DNA from: Clostridium_AD sp047624165
Lineage (GTDB): Bacteria > Bacillota > Clostridia > Clostridiales > Clostridiaceae
DNA length: 64,000 bases
NCBI GenBank assembly: GCA_047624165.1
Contig: JBLHPD010000001.1
Coordinates: forward strand, 8,342 to 72,341
Reading direction: 5' to 3'
The position numbers and the translations under genes were made by a program. The notes beneath the pieces were generated by a model. The model was not told the DNA's origin. It saw only the letters and a program-made list of their open reading frames with translations, and searched no databases. Positions 8,896 to 17,782 of this stretch are shown piece after piece. The first letter of the stretch is position 1. Each line of letters starts with the position of its first letter.

Positions 8896-9175
8896 GGTGT
8901 AAGGTTGGTGTAGTGTTTGAAAAATCATTACACCGCTTTTAACCATTGATATAACTAGCTTTAAAGCTTGCTGGTGTAGCCGGTGTAGTCAAAAACACCA
9001 TTGTCTCCATATTGCGTATATATATATACACATATTTACATATATTTATACAGTATATACTTTAGGGGTAAATAGCTACACCCATTACACCTTTGAGTTA
9101 TATAAAGGGTTTGAGTCCATTATTCGCTACACCAAACCCTACACCGGACTACACCTTTTCACAAAACACTACACC
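8896..9175. repeat. Iteron array, candidate prophage replication origin
   Basis: The hexamer GGTGTA or its complement TACACC occurs 11 times in 280 bases: direct at 8896, 8907, 8973 and 8982; inverted at 8929, 9077, 9086, 9128, 9140, 9150 and 9170. Eight are extended to GGTGTAG/CTACACC. An alternating TA-rich stretch (about 9013-9060) in the middle would unwind easily. The primase-helicase gene lies close by (9715-12054). Iterons plus an AT-rich element beside a replicative helicase is the standard layout of a phage origin; the function is inferred. Confidence 0.6.
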
Positions 9176-9382
9176 TTTTATTGATTTTTTTAGCATTAAT
9201 TCAATATATATACAAATATTATTTTATTACATTAATTCAAATTTATAGATATTGTAAAAATAATACTTATTAAAATCTCTGATTATTGTAGTTTTTTGGG
9301 AATATTCTAATTTGACAAAATTTAAATTGTTATAATATTTGACATTAATTAAATTGTCAGCATATTTTTGTATGATGAAGTA
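9176..9382. other. AT-rich non-coding stretch
   Basis: About 200 bases of very AT-rich sequence with no convincing gene, lying between the iterons and a small phage gene. It contains repeated AATTCAA/TTAATT words and could be part of the origin region. I see no promoter or hairpin that stands out. Confidence 0.4.
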
Positions 9383-9670
9383 TTAGTCATAAAATAATCT
9401 TGCTTGTGCTTCAAGTTCTTTAAAGAAAAAAGTAAAATCTTCTAAAGCACAACTAACACTTAATTTTATAATTAAAAATTCTTGATGTGAATCAAATTCT
9501 AGCCATACTCTGTTATCTTCATTAGTAAAATCATATGTTATGGTGTTTCCATCACCTTTTAATGTAAAAAGTGTTAAATCAGCTTTATCTTTATACCCAT
9601 CAATTAGTCTGTAAAAATATTCAAATTTAAAACTTGATTGTCTGCATAATTTGACAGTTCCAGTAAACAT
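9383..9670 (-). CDS. Hypothetical phage protein (95 aa)
   Basis: 95 residues from the ATG at 9670, which follows AAAGGAGG; a longer frame to 9694 has no such site. The protein looks beta-rich (FTGTVKLCRQSSFKFEYFYRLIDG; VWLEFDSHQEFLIIKLSVSC) and ends with a helix containing EDFTFFFKELEAQARLF. It sits just downstream of the primase-helicase gene and upstream of the iterons. No family recognised. Confidence 0.6.
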   Translation of the reverse strand: MFTGTVKLCRQSSFKFEYFYRLIDGYKDKADLTLFTLKGDGNTITYDFTNEDNRVWLEFDSHQEFLIIKLSVSCALEDFTFFFKELEAQARLFYD

Positions 9671-9714
9671 TGATAACCTCCTTTTATTGCACACTTTAAT
9701 CAGATATCGACGTA

Positions 9715-12054
9715 TTAATCCTTATATGGATTGTAAATGTTGCTGCATTCCACAAGGTCTGTTTGATGATCCTTATCCATTAACCCAATACCTTTCCAAT
9801 AGATACCAACCTTGGTCCTACCCTTTTCAAATTCCTTTTCAGCCATTTTTCTAGTGAATTTAATTGAAGATAAAGTGTATTCTTTATTCTCTTTGCACCA
9901 CGACTCATAAGTCTTATACAAGTCAGATACATTAACCCTCACGGTTTCACTGCTTGCTACTATACATTCGTCAGCTATAAATCTCTGAATAGGGTCAGAA
10001 TCTATCCTATATTCATCTACAGATGCTTTAACTATATCTGGGATATGTTCACCCTCTTGTTGCCATTTCAAGCAACCCTCTATAGCCCAGTTTAATATTC
10101 CAGTCATTTCAGGTATTAGTTTATTTTCAAAGAAATTAACATCTTTATCACCATCTACGAATTTATATTTAAAAGGAATTTTTCTAACTCTTCTCCAAAT
10201 ACCCTCGTCGTCATTATTTATTTTTGGCATATGGTTAGTGGACATCCATAATTTAAATGTTGGCTTAAGGTTAAAACTTGATTCATATAAATTTCTAACT
10301 TTTACAGTTTCGTCAGCTCCTGAGGTAAGAGATTTCAATAACCCTTCATCAAAGGACTTGGACCCTTTCATCTCATTCACATTTACAAACCTTTTTCCTA
10401 TTAATCCTGCAATCTCTTCTCTAGTACCCTCATCCCCCATTTTTTCCATTAAGCTTTTAGCATCAAGACCATCAGCATAGTCTCCCATAAATCTCATAAT
10501 AGTTTTTATAAAAGTTCCTTTACCATTTGCTCCATTACCATGCAAAATATAAAAGCACTGTAAATTTGCATCTCCAGTCATAGAATAACCAATAGATTTC
10601 TGAATATAATTTATCAATTCTGCATCACCTAAGAATATTTTGTTAATAAATTCTATCCAATTTGGACATTGTTTTTTAGGATCATACTCGACATCTACAA
10701 CCTTTGTGCAAAAGTTTCTTCTATCATGTTTTTCAAGTAATCCAGTCTTAAGATTTAAGGTGCCATTTTTTATATTTAACAGATAATTATTCTTATCAGT
10801 TTCAGTAATGATTAGATTGCTTTGTGTCATTGCTTGATTGACCATAGCTTTTATTTTTCCATCAGATTCACTTCTAAGAACGTATTTTTTAATAGATTCT
10901 TTTAATTTCTCTTTTTTTGTTTCTTCATCAAACGTTAATCCCTCCAAGGATATAGCCTCTCCCTCTACTTGTAATTTTCTAAGTACTTTTCTAGCCAATC
11001 CCTCAATCTTGCCTACAAAGTCAAACTCCCAGTGTTTACTGGACCACAATAGCCAATGTTTACGGACAGGATTATATCTAATGTTTTTACCATATATGGC
11101 CATTAATCTTTCAGCATTACCTACATCACTGAAATTAAAATTAATAAGACTCTGGTCTGCGGCATCATCATATTCATAAATTGATGTGGAATTTATTATT
11201 TCCTGTATTTCTTCTTTACCATTTCCAGCTATTATAAAGTCTGTAATATCTTCTTTATCTAAAATGTTTGGTAACTCAGGACGTTTAACATATTTGGCAA
11301 CTCCATGGAGCTCTTGAGCAATATAATTTGCATGAGCTATGCCTGGATCATCATTGTCATTAAAAATAATAACCTTGGCACCTTTAAATATTTCATTATA
11401 AGATTTCTTCCACTTAGGTTTTAACTTACTAGCTGAAGCTCCATCAAAGTTACAACAACAGGGGAATCCTAATGCAGTAAGGTTGTCCGCATCCTTTTCA
11501 CCCTCTGCGATATGAACTTCCTCACCTGCAGATATAGCTTTTAAAATTGCTGGGAGATTATACAGTACTGGTTCACAGCCCTCAAATTCCTTTTCAAGTG
11601 GATTTACTTTCTTTCCTAAATTCTTGGTCCATTCATTACTACCAGAATAAGTCTCGTAATGTAAACCACCCTCTAATCCCCATACAATTGCATCTCCTAT
11701 TTTTCTTCTCTGAGTGAAATTTTTCTTTTTTGCATCAGTAGCCTTAAATCTTACTTTTTCAAATAGAAGATCACCATTACCATCTCTATACTGATATATC
11801 TTTTCAAATCTACTATCATAATCACCTGAAGGTAATGGATTATCAAACAAATCACTTATCGTTAATCCTGCTGCATCTAAAATATCAGCAATTTCACATC
11901 CGGCATGACAACTCATGACAGTTTTACCCTCTCTATCATCGTGCCAGATGGATAAACTAGCTTCCTTATCTGGATGCGCAGGACAAATAGTTATATATCC
12001 TTTACCTTTCTTTTTTACATTTTTAAACTTAGATAAAATAATATTAAAGTCCAT
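9715..12054 (-). CDS. Phage primase-helicase, D5/P4 family
   Basis: 779 residues with, in order: an N-terminal zinc-binding CHC2-like module (CPAHPDKEASLSIWHDD...CHAGC, residues about 24-54), a TOPRIM-type catalytic region (IAEGEKDADNL near 180 and VIIFNDNDDPG near 228), a D5-N region, and an SF3 helicase with Walker A GNGANGKGT near 510 and a following MSTNHMP motif. It would open the origin, synthesise primers and drive the fork. It lies beside the iteron array that it, or a partner, may recognise. Confidence 0.92.
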   Translation of the reverse strand: MDFNIILSKFKNVKKKGKGYITICPAHPDKEASLSIWHDDREGKTVMSCHAGCEIADILDAAGLTISDLFDNPLPSGDYDSRFEKIYQYRDGNGDLLFEKVRFKATDAKKKNFTQRRKIGDAIVWGLEGGLHYETYSGSNEWTKNLGKKVNPLEKEFEGCEPVLYNLPAILKAISAGEEVHIAEGEKDADNLTALGFPCCCNFDGASASKLKPKWKKSYNEIFKGAKVIIFNDNDDPGIAHANYIAQELHGVAKYVKRPELPNILDKEDITDFIIAGNGKEEIQEIINSTSIYEYDDAADQSLINFNFSDVGNAERLMAIYGKNIRYNPVRKHWLLWSSKHWEFDFVGKIEGLARKVLRKLQVEGEAISLEGLTFDEETKKEKLKESIKKYVLRSESDGKIKAMVNQAMTQSNLIITETDKNNYLLNIKNGTLNLKTGLLEKHDRRNFCTKVVDVEYDPKKQCPNWIEFINKIFLGDAELINYIQKSIGYSMTGDANLQCFYILHGNGANGKGTFIKTIMRFMGDYADGLDAKSLMEKMGDEGTREEIAGLIGKRFVNVNEMKGSKSFDEGLLKSLTSGADETVKVRNLYESSFNLKPTFKLWMSTNHMPKINNDDEGIWRRVRKIPFKYKFVDGDKDVNFFENKLIPEMTGILNWAIEGCLKWQQEGEHIPDIVKASVDEYRIDSDPIQRFIADECIVASSETVRVNVSDLYKTYESWCKENKEYTLSSIKFTRKMAEKEFEKGRTKVGIYWKGIGLMDKDHQTDLVECSNIYNPYKD

Positions 12055-12080
12055 GCGCTACCACCTTTCTATGCCTTTGT

Positions 12081-12716
12081 TCAATTTTCTATAAAGCCCT
12101 TATGAACTAATATATTTCTAACTCCATATCGTAAAGTATTATATATTTCGCTCCCCATAAATTCCTTTGAAGTGGGACGTATTATAGTTTTAAACTCTCT
12201 TTCCAGTGCTTTGAATCTTTTGTATAATGTACTCGCATCATATTTGCTTCTGAAATTTCCTTTTCTTATATCTTCATCAAAATTTTTGCCTTCCATGAAG
12301 ATATAAAATTCAATCCCATATTTATTTATTGAAGTTAACTCTTGTTTCATTCTGTTATAGTCAGTTTTTAAAACCTTTGCTAGATATTTTTCACCAAATA
12401 ATTCTATTATTTCTTTCTTAATTTCATTTATATTAGTCTTATTATCTTTCAGATTCATGGCCAATTCATCAATGCAGAACTTTCTTTCTATTACTAATTC
12501 ATCGGTAAAATAAATATCTCTAGTTTGTCCTACAAAACTTCCAAGAGGCAGATAACATCCGTAATCTCCATAGTCAAGCTTCTGTACTTTATATTTTTTT
12601 TTGCTTTTATCGAACCATTCAGTGATATGACTATTGGCCTGTTCCCGTGAATCCACCAATATAACCATTTTATTTAGTAATTCATTTATTTCTTTGTCTG
12701 TGAATTTATATCTCAA
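12081..12716 (-). CDS. ERCC4-domain nuclease
   Basis: 211 residues using the TTG at 12716, preceded by AAAGGAG; an ATG at 12734 extends the frame by six codons but has a weak site. The ERCC4-type (XPF/Mus81 superfamily) active-site motifs are clear: VDSREQ near residue 25 and a later VIERK with a preceding aspartate-containing strand. Such phage nucleases cut branched or flap DNA in replication and recombination. It lies between the SSB and primase genes, consistent with a replication role. Confidence 0.8.
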   Translation of the reverse strand: MRYKFTDKEINELLNKMVILVDSREQANSHITEWFDKSKKKYKVQKLDYGDYGCYLPLGSFVGQTRDIYFTDELVIERKFCIDELAMNLKDNKTNINEIKKEIIELFGEKYLAKVLKTDYNRMKQELTSINKYGIEFYIFMEGKNFDEDIRKGNFRSKYDASTLYKRFKALEREFKTIIRPTSKEFMGSEIYNTLRYGVRNILVHKGFIEN

Positions 12717-12750
12717 AACTATCTCTCCTTTCATTTGTTTACATCATTTG

Positions 12751-13185
12751 TTAAAAAGGGATATCGCCATCGTCGATTGGAGTTATATCACTATTACTAC
12801 CAAAACTATTATCATCATTCGAATTGCTATTATCTCCACTTTGATTCGAACCTGTATCGGAAGCTTTATCACCCCATTCAAGGAAATTAACCTCGTCAGC
12901 AATAACTTCAGTAACATATCTTCTGGTACCGTCTTTTGCTTCATAATTTCTAGTTTGAATATTTCCGGAAACACTTAAAAGTTTTCCTTTGCTCATGTAT
13001 TTGGCAGTAGCTTCCGCTGTCTTACCAAATACCACAACTGGTATAAAGTCTGCTTCGGGATGACCTTCTCGCTTAAATCTTCTATTAACGGCTACAGTAA
13101 ATGTGGCTACAGCCGTTCCTGTTCCTTAAGCAAATTTCAACTCAGGATCTTTTGTTAATCTACCAACTAAAACTACTTTATTCAT
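12751..13185 (-). pseudogene. ssb: Single-stranded DNA-binding protein, interrupted by in-frame TAA
   Basis: The gene starts at the ATG at 13185 after GGAGGTAACTGAAAA and reads MNKVVLVGRLTKDPELKFA, a textbook SSB N-terminus. Codon 20 is TAA (13126-13128). The same frame then continues as a normal SSB through the OB fold (GTGTAVATFTVAVNRRF, then PVVVFGKTAEATAKYMSKG), an acidic linker, and the canonical C-terminal tip DDGDIPF. The position usually holds Gln or Ala (CAA to TAA is a single change). Either the prophage gene is inactivated, the stop is read through, or the base is a sequencing error. Confidence 0.85.
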
Positions 13186-13214
13186 TTTTCAGTTACCTCC
13201 TTAAAATATTTCAC

Positions 13215-14240
13215 TTATAAGTGCTCAGCCATGCCGTTAATTAGCTTCAAGATATTACTTTTACATTTCTCATAGGTCTCTGGGTAATCTTTTTTTATTT
13301 CAGCCATTATTTCTAGTTCTTCTCTAAAAGTTTTTTGAAGTTCTTCATAATAAATTTTAAATTTAATGACCGGCTGAGTAGTATTTTGGCTACCCTTGCT
13401 TCTAAATTCCTCAAGTTCCCTTTGAACTTCCTCAGGTATCTTTTCTATCACGACTGGCTCAGCTGTTATTACATCAATCGGTTTTTCTTTAAGCTGAGTC
13501 TCAAGTTCATCTATCTTTTGAGCTGAACTATCCAAGTCAATTTGTATTTCCTTAAGAGATGCCTGGAGTCTTGTTACCTCTTCATTATTTCCATTTGCTT
13601 TGGCCTCTCCAATGAATGTTTGAAGTTTTGTAATTTCTTCTTTAGAATTCTCCTTCTCCTTTTTCAAGCTATCCTTTTCTTTTTGAAGTGTAATTTCTAT
13701 GGCTTTCAACTTGTTTTCATATATTTGCTTATCATCTATAAGTTGTTTTCTCAATTTTTCAGATTTTTCATAATGTCCTTGATTTGTCCTTTCTAATCGT
13801 TTATAGCTGTCTGATACTTTTTCATACGAATTACGTTCAGTTTCTATCTGTGCCTCTGCCGTCTTTAATTTGTTTTCCAGTTCTTTTTTATCCTTAATAG
13901 CCTGCTGAAATTCTTTTGTAGTCATTCCTTCAACTGGGTTAGTTTGAATAAATTCTTCTCGCTCCTCTTGAGGCAACGAAAGCAGCGCAAATATTTTACC
14001 TGTGCCCAAATTACGCAACGTTGCGTAATCTTCAAATTCATTAGCAACTTTCATAAATTTATTTGCAGTTTGTTGGCTAAAATCAACTTTTTCATCTAAC
14101 CACTTTCCAAATTCCCCATGAGGTAAACCTTCCTTAACTGCCACCAACCTTTTACCAATTTCAATGATATTTTGTGCTGTCTGCTGTTTTAAAAATAGTA
14201 TTTCAGTGGTTAATGTATCTACGTTTTGGACTTCATTCAT
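13215..14240 (-). CDS. DUF3102-type coiled-coil phage protein
   Basis: 341 residues. The N-terminal 100 residues match the DUF3102 pattern: LTTEILFLKQQTAQNIIEIG, then HGEFGKWLDEKVDFSQQTANKFM and DYATLRNLG, resembling the helix-turn-helix of ParB-like proteins. A long coiled coil follows (about residues 110-270), then a charged C-terminus. Family members are common on phages and plasmids; a DNA-binding or partition-like role is suspected but not shown. A perfect 20-base palindrome lies inside the gene at 14010-14029. Confidence 0.75.
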   Translation of the reverse strand: MNEVQNVDTLTTEILFLKQQTAQNIIEIGKRLVAVKEGLPHGEFGKWLDEKVDFSQQTANKFMKVANEFEDYATLRNLGTGKIFALLSLPQEEREEFIQTNPVEGMTTKEFQQAIKDKKELENKLKTAEAQIETERNSYEKVSDSYKRLERTNQGHYEKSEKLRKQLIDDKQIYENKLKAIEITLQKEKDSLKKEKENSKEEITKLQTFIGEAKANGNNEEVTRLQASLKEIQIDLDSSAQKIDELETQLKEKPIDVITAEPVVIEKIPEEVQRELEEFRSKGSQNTTQPVIKFKIYYEELQKTFREELEIMAEIKKDYPETYEKCKSNILKLINGMAEHL

Positions 14241-14260
14241 AATATTTCCCTCCTTTTGAT

Positions 14261-15823
14261 TTAAGCTGAAATAGTTATTCTGTTTTGGACTATTACCTTT
14301 TTCTTAGTTAGCTTCTTTTTTGTAAATACTTTTATAAATTCTTGTACATCCACGCTTGGAGACCGATTATTCTTTCCATGAATCTGAATGATTTTATCTT
14401 GCTTAATCTCTATGGTGTAATATGACTTGTCCAATTCTGAGGCTTTGCGTATAAAGAAGATGTTGGTTTCACCTCTTGCATGTCTATCTGCATAGCCTCC
14501 AACACAGTGAGTAAGTGCAGCACCTTCTGCAATAAGTTCACCAGAGCTTTCTGCCGGTCTTATTATTAATCCATTACATTCAAATATATATTTTCCTAAG
14601 AGTTTAACTCTATTTTTAATTAATGAATCAAGCTTTTCATCCTTTTGCATTTTAATTTGCTTAATAGTATTTTGATGTGCAGTGAAGAGATCTCTTGGAA
14701 ATACAACTTGGTCTTTTGTAGTATCCATTTCAAGTTTTATACAATCTGATATATAGTCTCTAAATGTTGTTAGCACACTGCTGTGACCATAATAGTGTTT
14801 TCCTGTTTTATAGATGTTATAGTCGTTGTATTGCTTTGAGAAATAATTTAAAAGTTTTTTCATGGAGCTATACTTCAACGCATTTTGTAAAGAGTCATAA
14901 CAACATAAATAATTTTTTGCTACACTAATGGTTTCTACTAATGTTAAATTCCAATTACGTTTTCTTGCATCCTGAAAAATTTTTAAAAATGAGAATGTTA
15001 TATTTATTTTTTGAGCTCTTATTTGCTTTAGATCTTGCTTATTTACTTTTAGTATCTTAAATATAGTTTTACCTCTCCAATTTATCGTCCTATATGTTAA
15101 TCCTCCAGCAAGCTTCTTTTCTACTAATTCCTTGCAACCTTCTTTGGTTAAATATTCTATATTGGGATACTTAGTATATAGCTCAAAAAACTTGGTCATA
15201 TCTCCACAATGGTAACTATCCCATGTGCTATATTTAAAAGGTATGTCTTCAACTGCTGCCTCTATACTTTCCCTTGAGTAACCTACCCTGCAACCTCTTT
15301 GCTCAAATGGTCCAGTTAGCGAAAAAATACTGCTTGTTTTTTCAAAACTATCACCGTAAAAAGAATGTTCCATCATTATACTTTCACCTTTGGTTGCATC
15401 AAATATATACCTAGCCATTAAAAAGTAATCCGTTTTTACATTAGTATAATCATATCTATAATCCCTTTGAGCCTGTATACCTCTTGCTATAATCACATTG
15501 GGGTCTTTTATAGACTTTTCATAATAGACGAAATACACATTATCAATCATATATTTTCTTCCCATTCCACTTGACCTCACCATTACTTTACTTTTACAGT
15601 TAGGGCAAGTGGTTTCCTCATTATGTTTCAAAGCATCTGTTTTAAATTCAGCACTACAGTGCGTACAATAACCATACTGTTGCTTCTTATCTTTCCGAGT
15701 AAATATATACCTACTAAATTTAAAAGCCTCTTCTATCGCATATTTCTTTATTTCATCGCTTACATCAGGTGAAAAATGATCCGTATATTCTTTATTTCTA
15801 ACATCTACTTCCAATACATTCAT
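14261..15823 (-). CDS. PcfJ-like protein
   Basis: 520 residues. The C-terminal part carries the PcfJ signature, with LIAEGAALTHCVGGYADRHARGETNIFFIR followed by YYTIEIKQDKIIQIHGKNNR. An N-terminal zinc ribbon is visible (CTHCSAEF and CPNCKSKV, near residues 53-80). PcfJ was named on enterococcal conjugative plasmid pCF10 and is frequent in Firmicutes phages and mobile elements; its biochemical function is not established. It is followed at close spacing by a PcfK-like gene upstream in the same operon. Confidence 0.8.
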   Translation of the reverse strand: MNVLEVDVRNKEYTDHFSPDVSDEIKKYAIEEAFKFSRYIFTRKDKKQQYGYCTHCSAEFKTDALKHNEETTCPNCKSKVMVRSSGMGRKYMIDNVYFVYYEKSIKDPNVIIARGIQAQRDYRYDYTNVKTDYFLMARYIFDATKGESIMMEHSFYGDSFEKTSSIFSLTGPFEQRGCRVGYSRESIEAAVEDIPFKYSTWDSYHCGDMTKFFELYTKYPNIEYLTKEGCKELVEKKLAGGLTYRTINWRGKTIFKILKVNKQDLKQIRAQKINITFSFLKIFQDARKRNWNLTLVETISVAKNYLCCYDSLQNALKYSSMKKLLNYFSKQYNDYNIYKTGKHYYGHSSVLTTFRDYISDCIKLEMDTTKDQVVFPRDLFTAHQNTIKQIKMQKDEKLDSLIKNRVKLLGKYIFECNGLIIRPAESSGELIAEGAALTHCVGGYADRHARGETNIFFIRKASELDKSYYTIEIKQDKIIQIHGKNNRSPSVDVQEFIKVFTKKKLTKKKVIVQNRITISA

Positions 15824-15826
15824 CTC

Positions 15827-16195
15827 CTAAAAATCTAATTCAACATTAAATTCAATCTCTGATTCCTGTTTTTTTATAACAGGCAATTCTACTACCGGCG
15901 CCTTAACTTTAGAAACTGTATTCGTAATGGATGATTCAATCCCAAAATATTCAAGTACAATTCTAAACCCTTCTTGATCAGTAAGCACCGCGTGATTCCC
16001 AACTTTCTTTTTTGCAGCAACCTTCCTCATTTCCTCGAAACTTTTTTCGATTGTTTTTCCTTCTTGTAAAATTTTCTCTGCATTACTGTGATTGTCCTGA
16101 AGATGCTGCTGAAGAAATTCTCCGATAACCTGGATGCAAGGATCATTACTTTTTACTATTTCAGCTTTTAATTTTTCACTTGCTTTTTCTATCAT
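15827..16195 (-). CDS. PcfK-like protein
   Basis: 122 residues from the ATG at 16195, which overlaps the stop of the gene before it (ATGA), so coupled translation is likely. The segment EFLQQHLQDNHSNAEKILQEGKTIEKSFEEMRKVAAKK, then a LTDQEGFRIVLEYFGI element, resembles PcfK-family proteins, the usual neighbour of PcfJ. Function unknown. The call rests partly on the PcfJ neighbour. Confidence 0.65.
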   Translation of the reverse strand: MIEKASEKLKAEIVKSNDPCIQVIGEFLQQHLQDNHSNAEKILQEGKTIEKSFEEMRKVAAKKKVGNHAVLTDQEGFRIVLEYFGIESSITNTVSKVKAPVVELPVIKKQESEIEFNVELDF

Positions 16196-16947
16196 GCCTG
16201 TACACCTTCTTTTCTGTAAGACCTTTCCCAAATTTCAAGAGCTTCCAATGATTCATCTACCTTTTCTTTACGTATAAATTCTTCAAACGGATAAGCTTTT
16301 ACACCATATTTATCGAATGTATAACGTCCATGCTTACCTACCATTACCACCGGTATAAGTTTAGTAATTTCAAAGATGTCTTCTCTTACCTTTTCAGTTT
16401 TAACAGAATTTATTACATCAGCTTTCCAGTTGATTCCTTCAACCCTAGGATTTATTATTTCTTTTACTTTACTGATTAATTTTTCATTTCTTATAGTTGC
16501 ACTTTCCTTAGCTTCAGCAAATATTTTCTCATTATTTTCATGGAATTTTTCTTTAGCTTTGACAAATTCATCTGAAACTATCTTTCCTATATTTACATTA
16601 GGTATTGATTTAAACATTGGAGTATTAACTGCCTTTATTGGAGATTTTCCAGCCACTTCTGTGATCTTATTATCCATTTTGGTGATAATACCGACTTTAT
16701 TGTGATTTAACACCGTTTCTTGTGATTTATCTGCAGCTTCTTTGCTAATTTTAATTTTTGCTTTCATTTCCCTTTCAAGTTCAACGTAATATGGTTTAGC
16801 CATAAATTCTTTTCTCCAAGCCGGATAGTATGTGAAAGCGGTTGCTTGTGATACTCCGGTTGTACTCATTGCTATTTCAATAGCTCTATCGCGTTTGGCT
16901 TCTGAGTGTGCGTCGAATATTGCATAACATTCATCTTTTTTACTCAT
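16192..16947 (-). CDS. Hypothetical phage protein with N-terminal HTH-like region
   Basis: 251 residues. The first 50 residues (SEAKRDRAIEIAMSTTGVSQATAFTYYPAWRKEFM) look like a helix-turn-helix. The rest is Lys/Glu-rich and ends with a YTFDKYGVKAYPFEEFIRKEK segment. It lies between the PcfK-like gene and the RecE-like nuclease, in the same transcription unit. I do not recognise the family. Confidence 0.6.
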   Translation of the reverse strand: MSKKDECYAIFDAHSEAKRDRAIEIAMSTTGVSQATAFTYYPAWRKEFMAKPYYVELEREMKAKIKISKEAADKSQETVLNHNKVGIITKMDNKITEVAGKSPIKAVNTPMFKSIPNVNIGKIVSDEFVKAKEKFHENNEKIFAEAKESATIRNEKLISKVKEIINPRVEGINWKADVINSVKTEKVREDIFEITKLIPVVMVGKHGRYTFDKYGVKAYPFEEFIRKEKVDESLEALEIWERSYRKEGVQA

Positions 16948-16969
16948 TTATAATTCAACCTCCTAATTA

Positions 16970-17782
16970 TTAATAAATTCCCAATTCCATTTCATATTCT
17001 GATAAACTAATTGGCTTAAGAATCTTTTTAACACTTCTACAATAATCACATTTACCACAGAAGATAGGTTCTATAGTTCCATTTCTAACATCCGTAATGT
17101 GCGATAATCTACTTTCAATTTCTGCTAATTTATCTGGAATAAAACTCTTTCCCATGTAAATTACTTCATGATCAGGGACTTCCTGTTTATCCACAACTAT
17201 TAAATAAGGTTCCAAATAATCCACAAGTCCTGTGTTTTGTTTTAATATTTCTGAATAAATTGCTATTTGAGCATAATAATCATATTTATTTATAAAGGTT
17301 TCTTTACTTCTAATTTCATTATTCCAATAAGACTCTTGAAGATTCTTTGTTGTTTTTATATCTGCGAAATATCCTTTTTCTAAGTTCAAAATATCTACTT
17401 GAATTTTAAAATCTACACCGCCAATTTTTCCAGTAAATATCTGTTCTTTAGTACCCTCTCGTATTTGTTCAACTAGAGGATCATTCCTGAGCACATTAAT
17501 CATTTGGTCACCGAGCGCATATTTTTTTAAAAGTGAACCATCATTTTTAAAAAGTTGAGGAGTATCTGCGATGAATTTTTGCAAGTCTCCACTTGACCAA
17601 CTGTGTACGTACGAACCTAACAAGAATGCTGGATTATCTTTTTCAACCCATAAGCCATTACGCTTAGCCACTTCCTTGGCTTCACATCCACCGTGGAGGA
17701 CATCCCAAGCTTTGAAACTAGAAGAACCCATATATAAAGCCTCAGCCTCTTTGCTAAAGTAATTTTGTCTAGTTAGTTCCAT
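16970..17782 (-). CDS. RecE-like PD-(D/E)XK exonuclease (DUF3799-type)
   Basis: 270 residues from the ATG at 17782, inside the end of the RecT gene. Features are an N-terminal SSSFKAWDVLHGGCEAKE, a nuclease core VDFKIQVDILNLEKGYFADIKTTKN (Asp then D-X-K within it), and a C-terminal Cys cluster CGKCDYCRSVKK. This is the Cas4/RecE-like nuclease pattern of phage exonucleases that resect double-strand ends. With the adjacent RecT annealing protein it makes a two-gene homologous recombination system. Confidence 0.82.
   Translation of the reverse strand: MELTRQNYFSKEAEALYMGSSSFKAWDVLHGGCEAKEVAKRNGLWVEKDNPAFLLGSYVHSWSSGDLQKFIADTPQLFKNDGSLLKKYALGDQMINVLRNDPLVEQIREGTKEQIFTGKIGGVDFKIQVDILNLEKGYFADIKTTKNLQESYWNNEIRSKETFINKYDYYAQIAIYSEILKQNTGLVDYLEPYLIVVDKQEVPDHEVIYMGKSFIPDKLAEIESRLSHITDVRNGTIEPIFCGKCDYCRSVKKILKPISLSEYEMELGIY

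Noticed and set aside
12751..13035. Short SSB starting at an internal GTG
   Set aside because: It would lack the first strands of the OB fold; the full frame upstream, broken by one TAA, explains the sequence better.
16376..16705. Plus-strand frame of 109 codons inside the phage operon
   Set aside because: Hydrophobic shadow of the Lys/Glu-rich minus-strand gene; no ribosome binding site.
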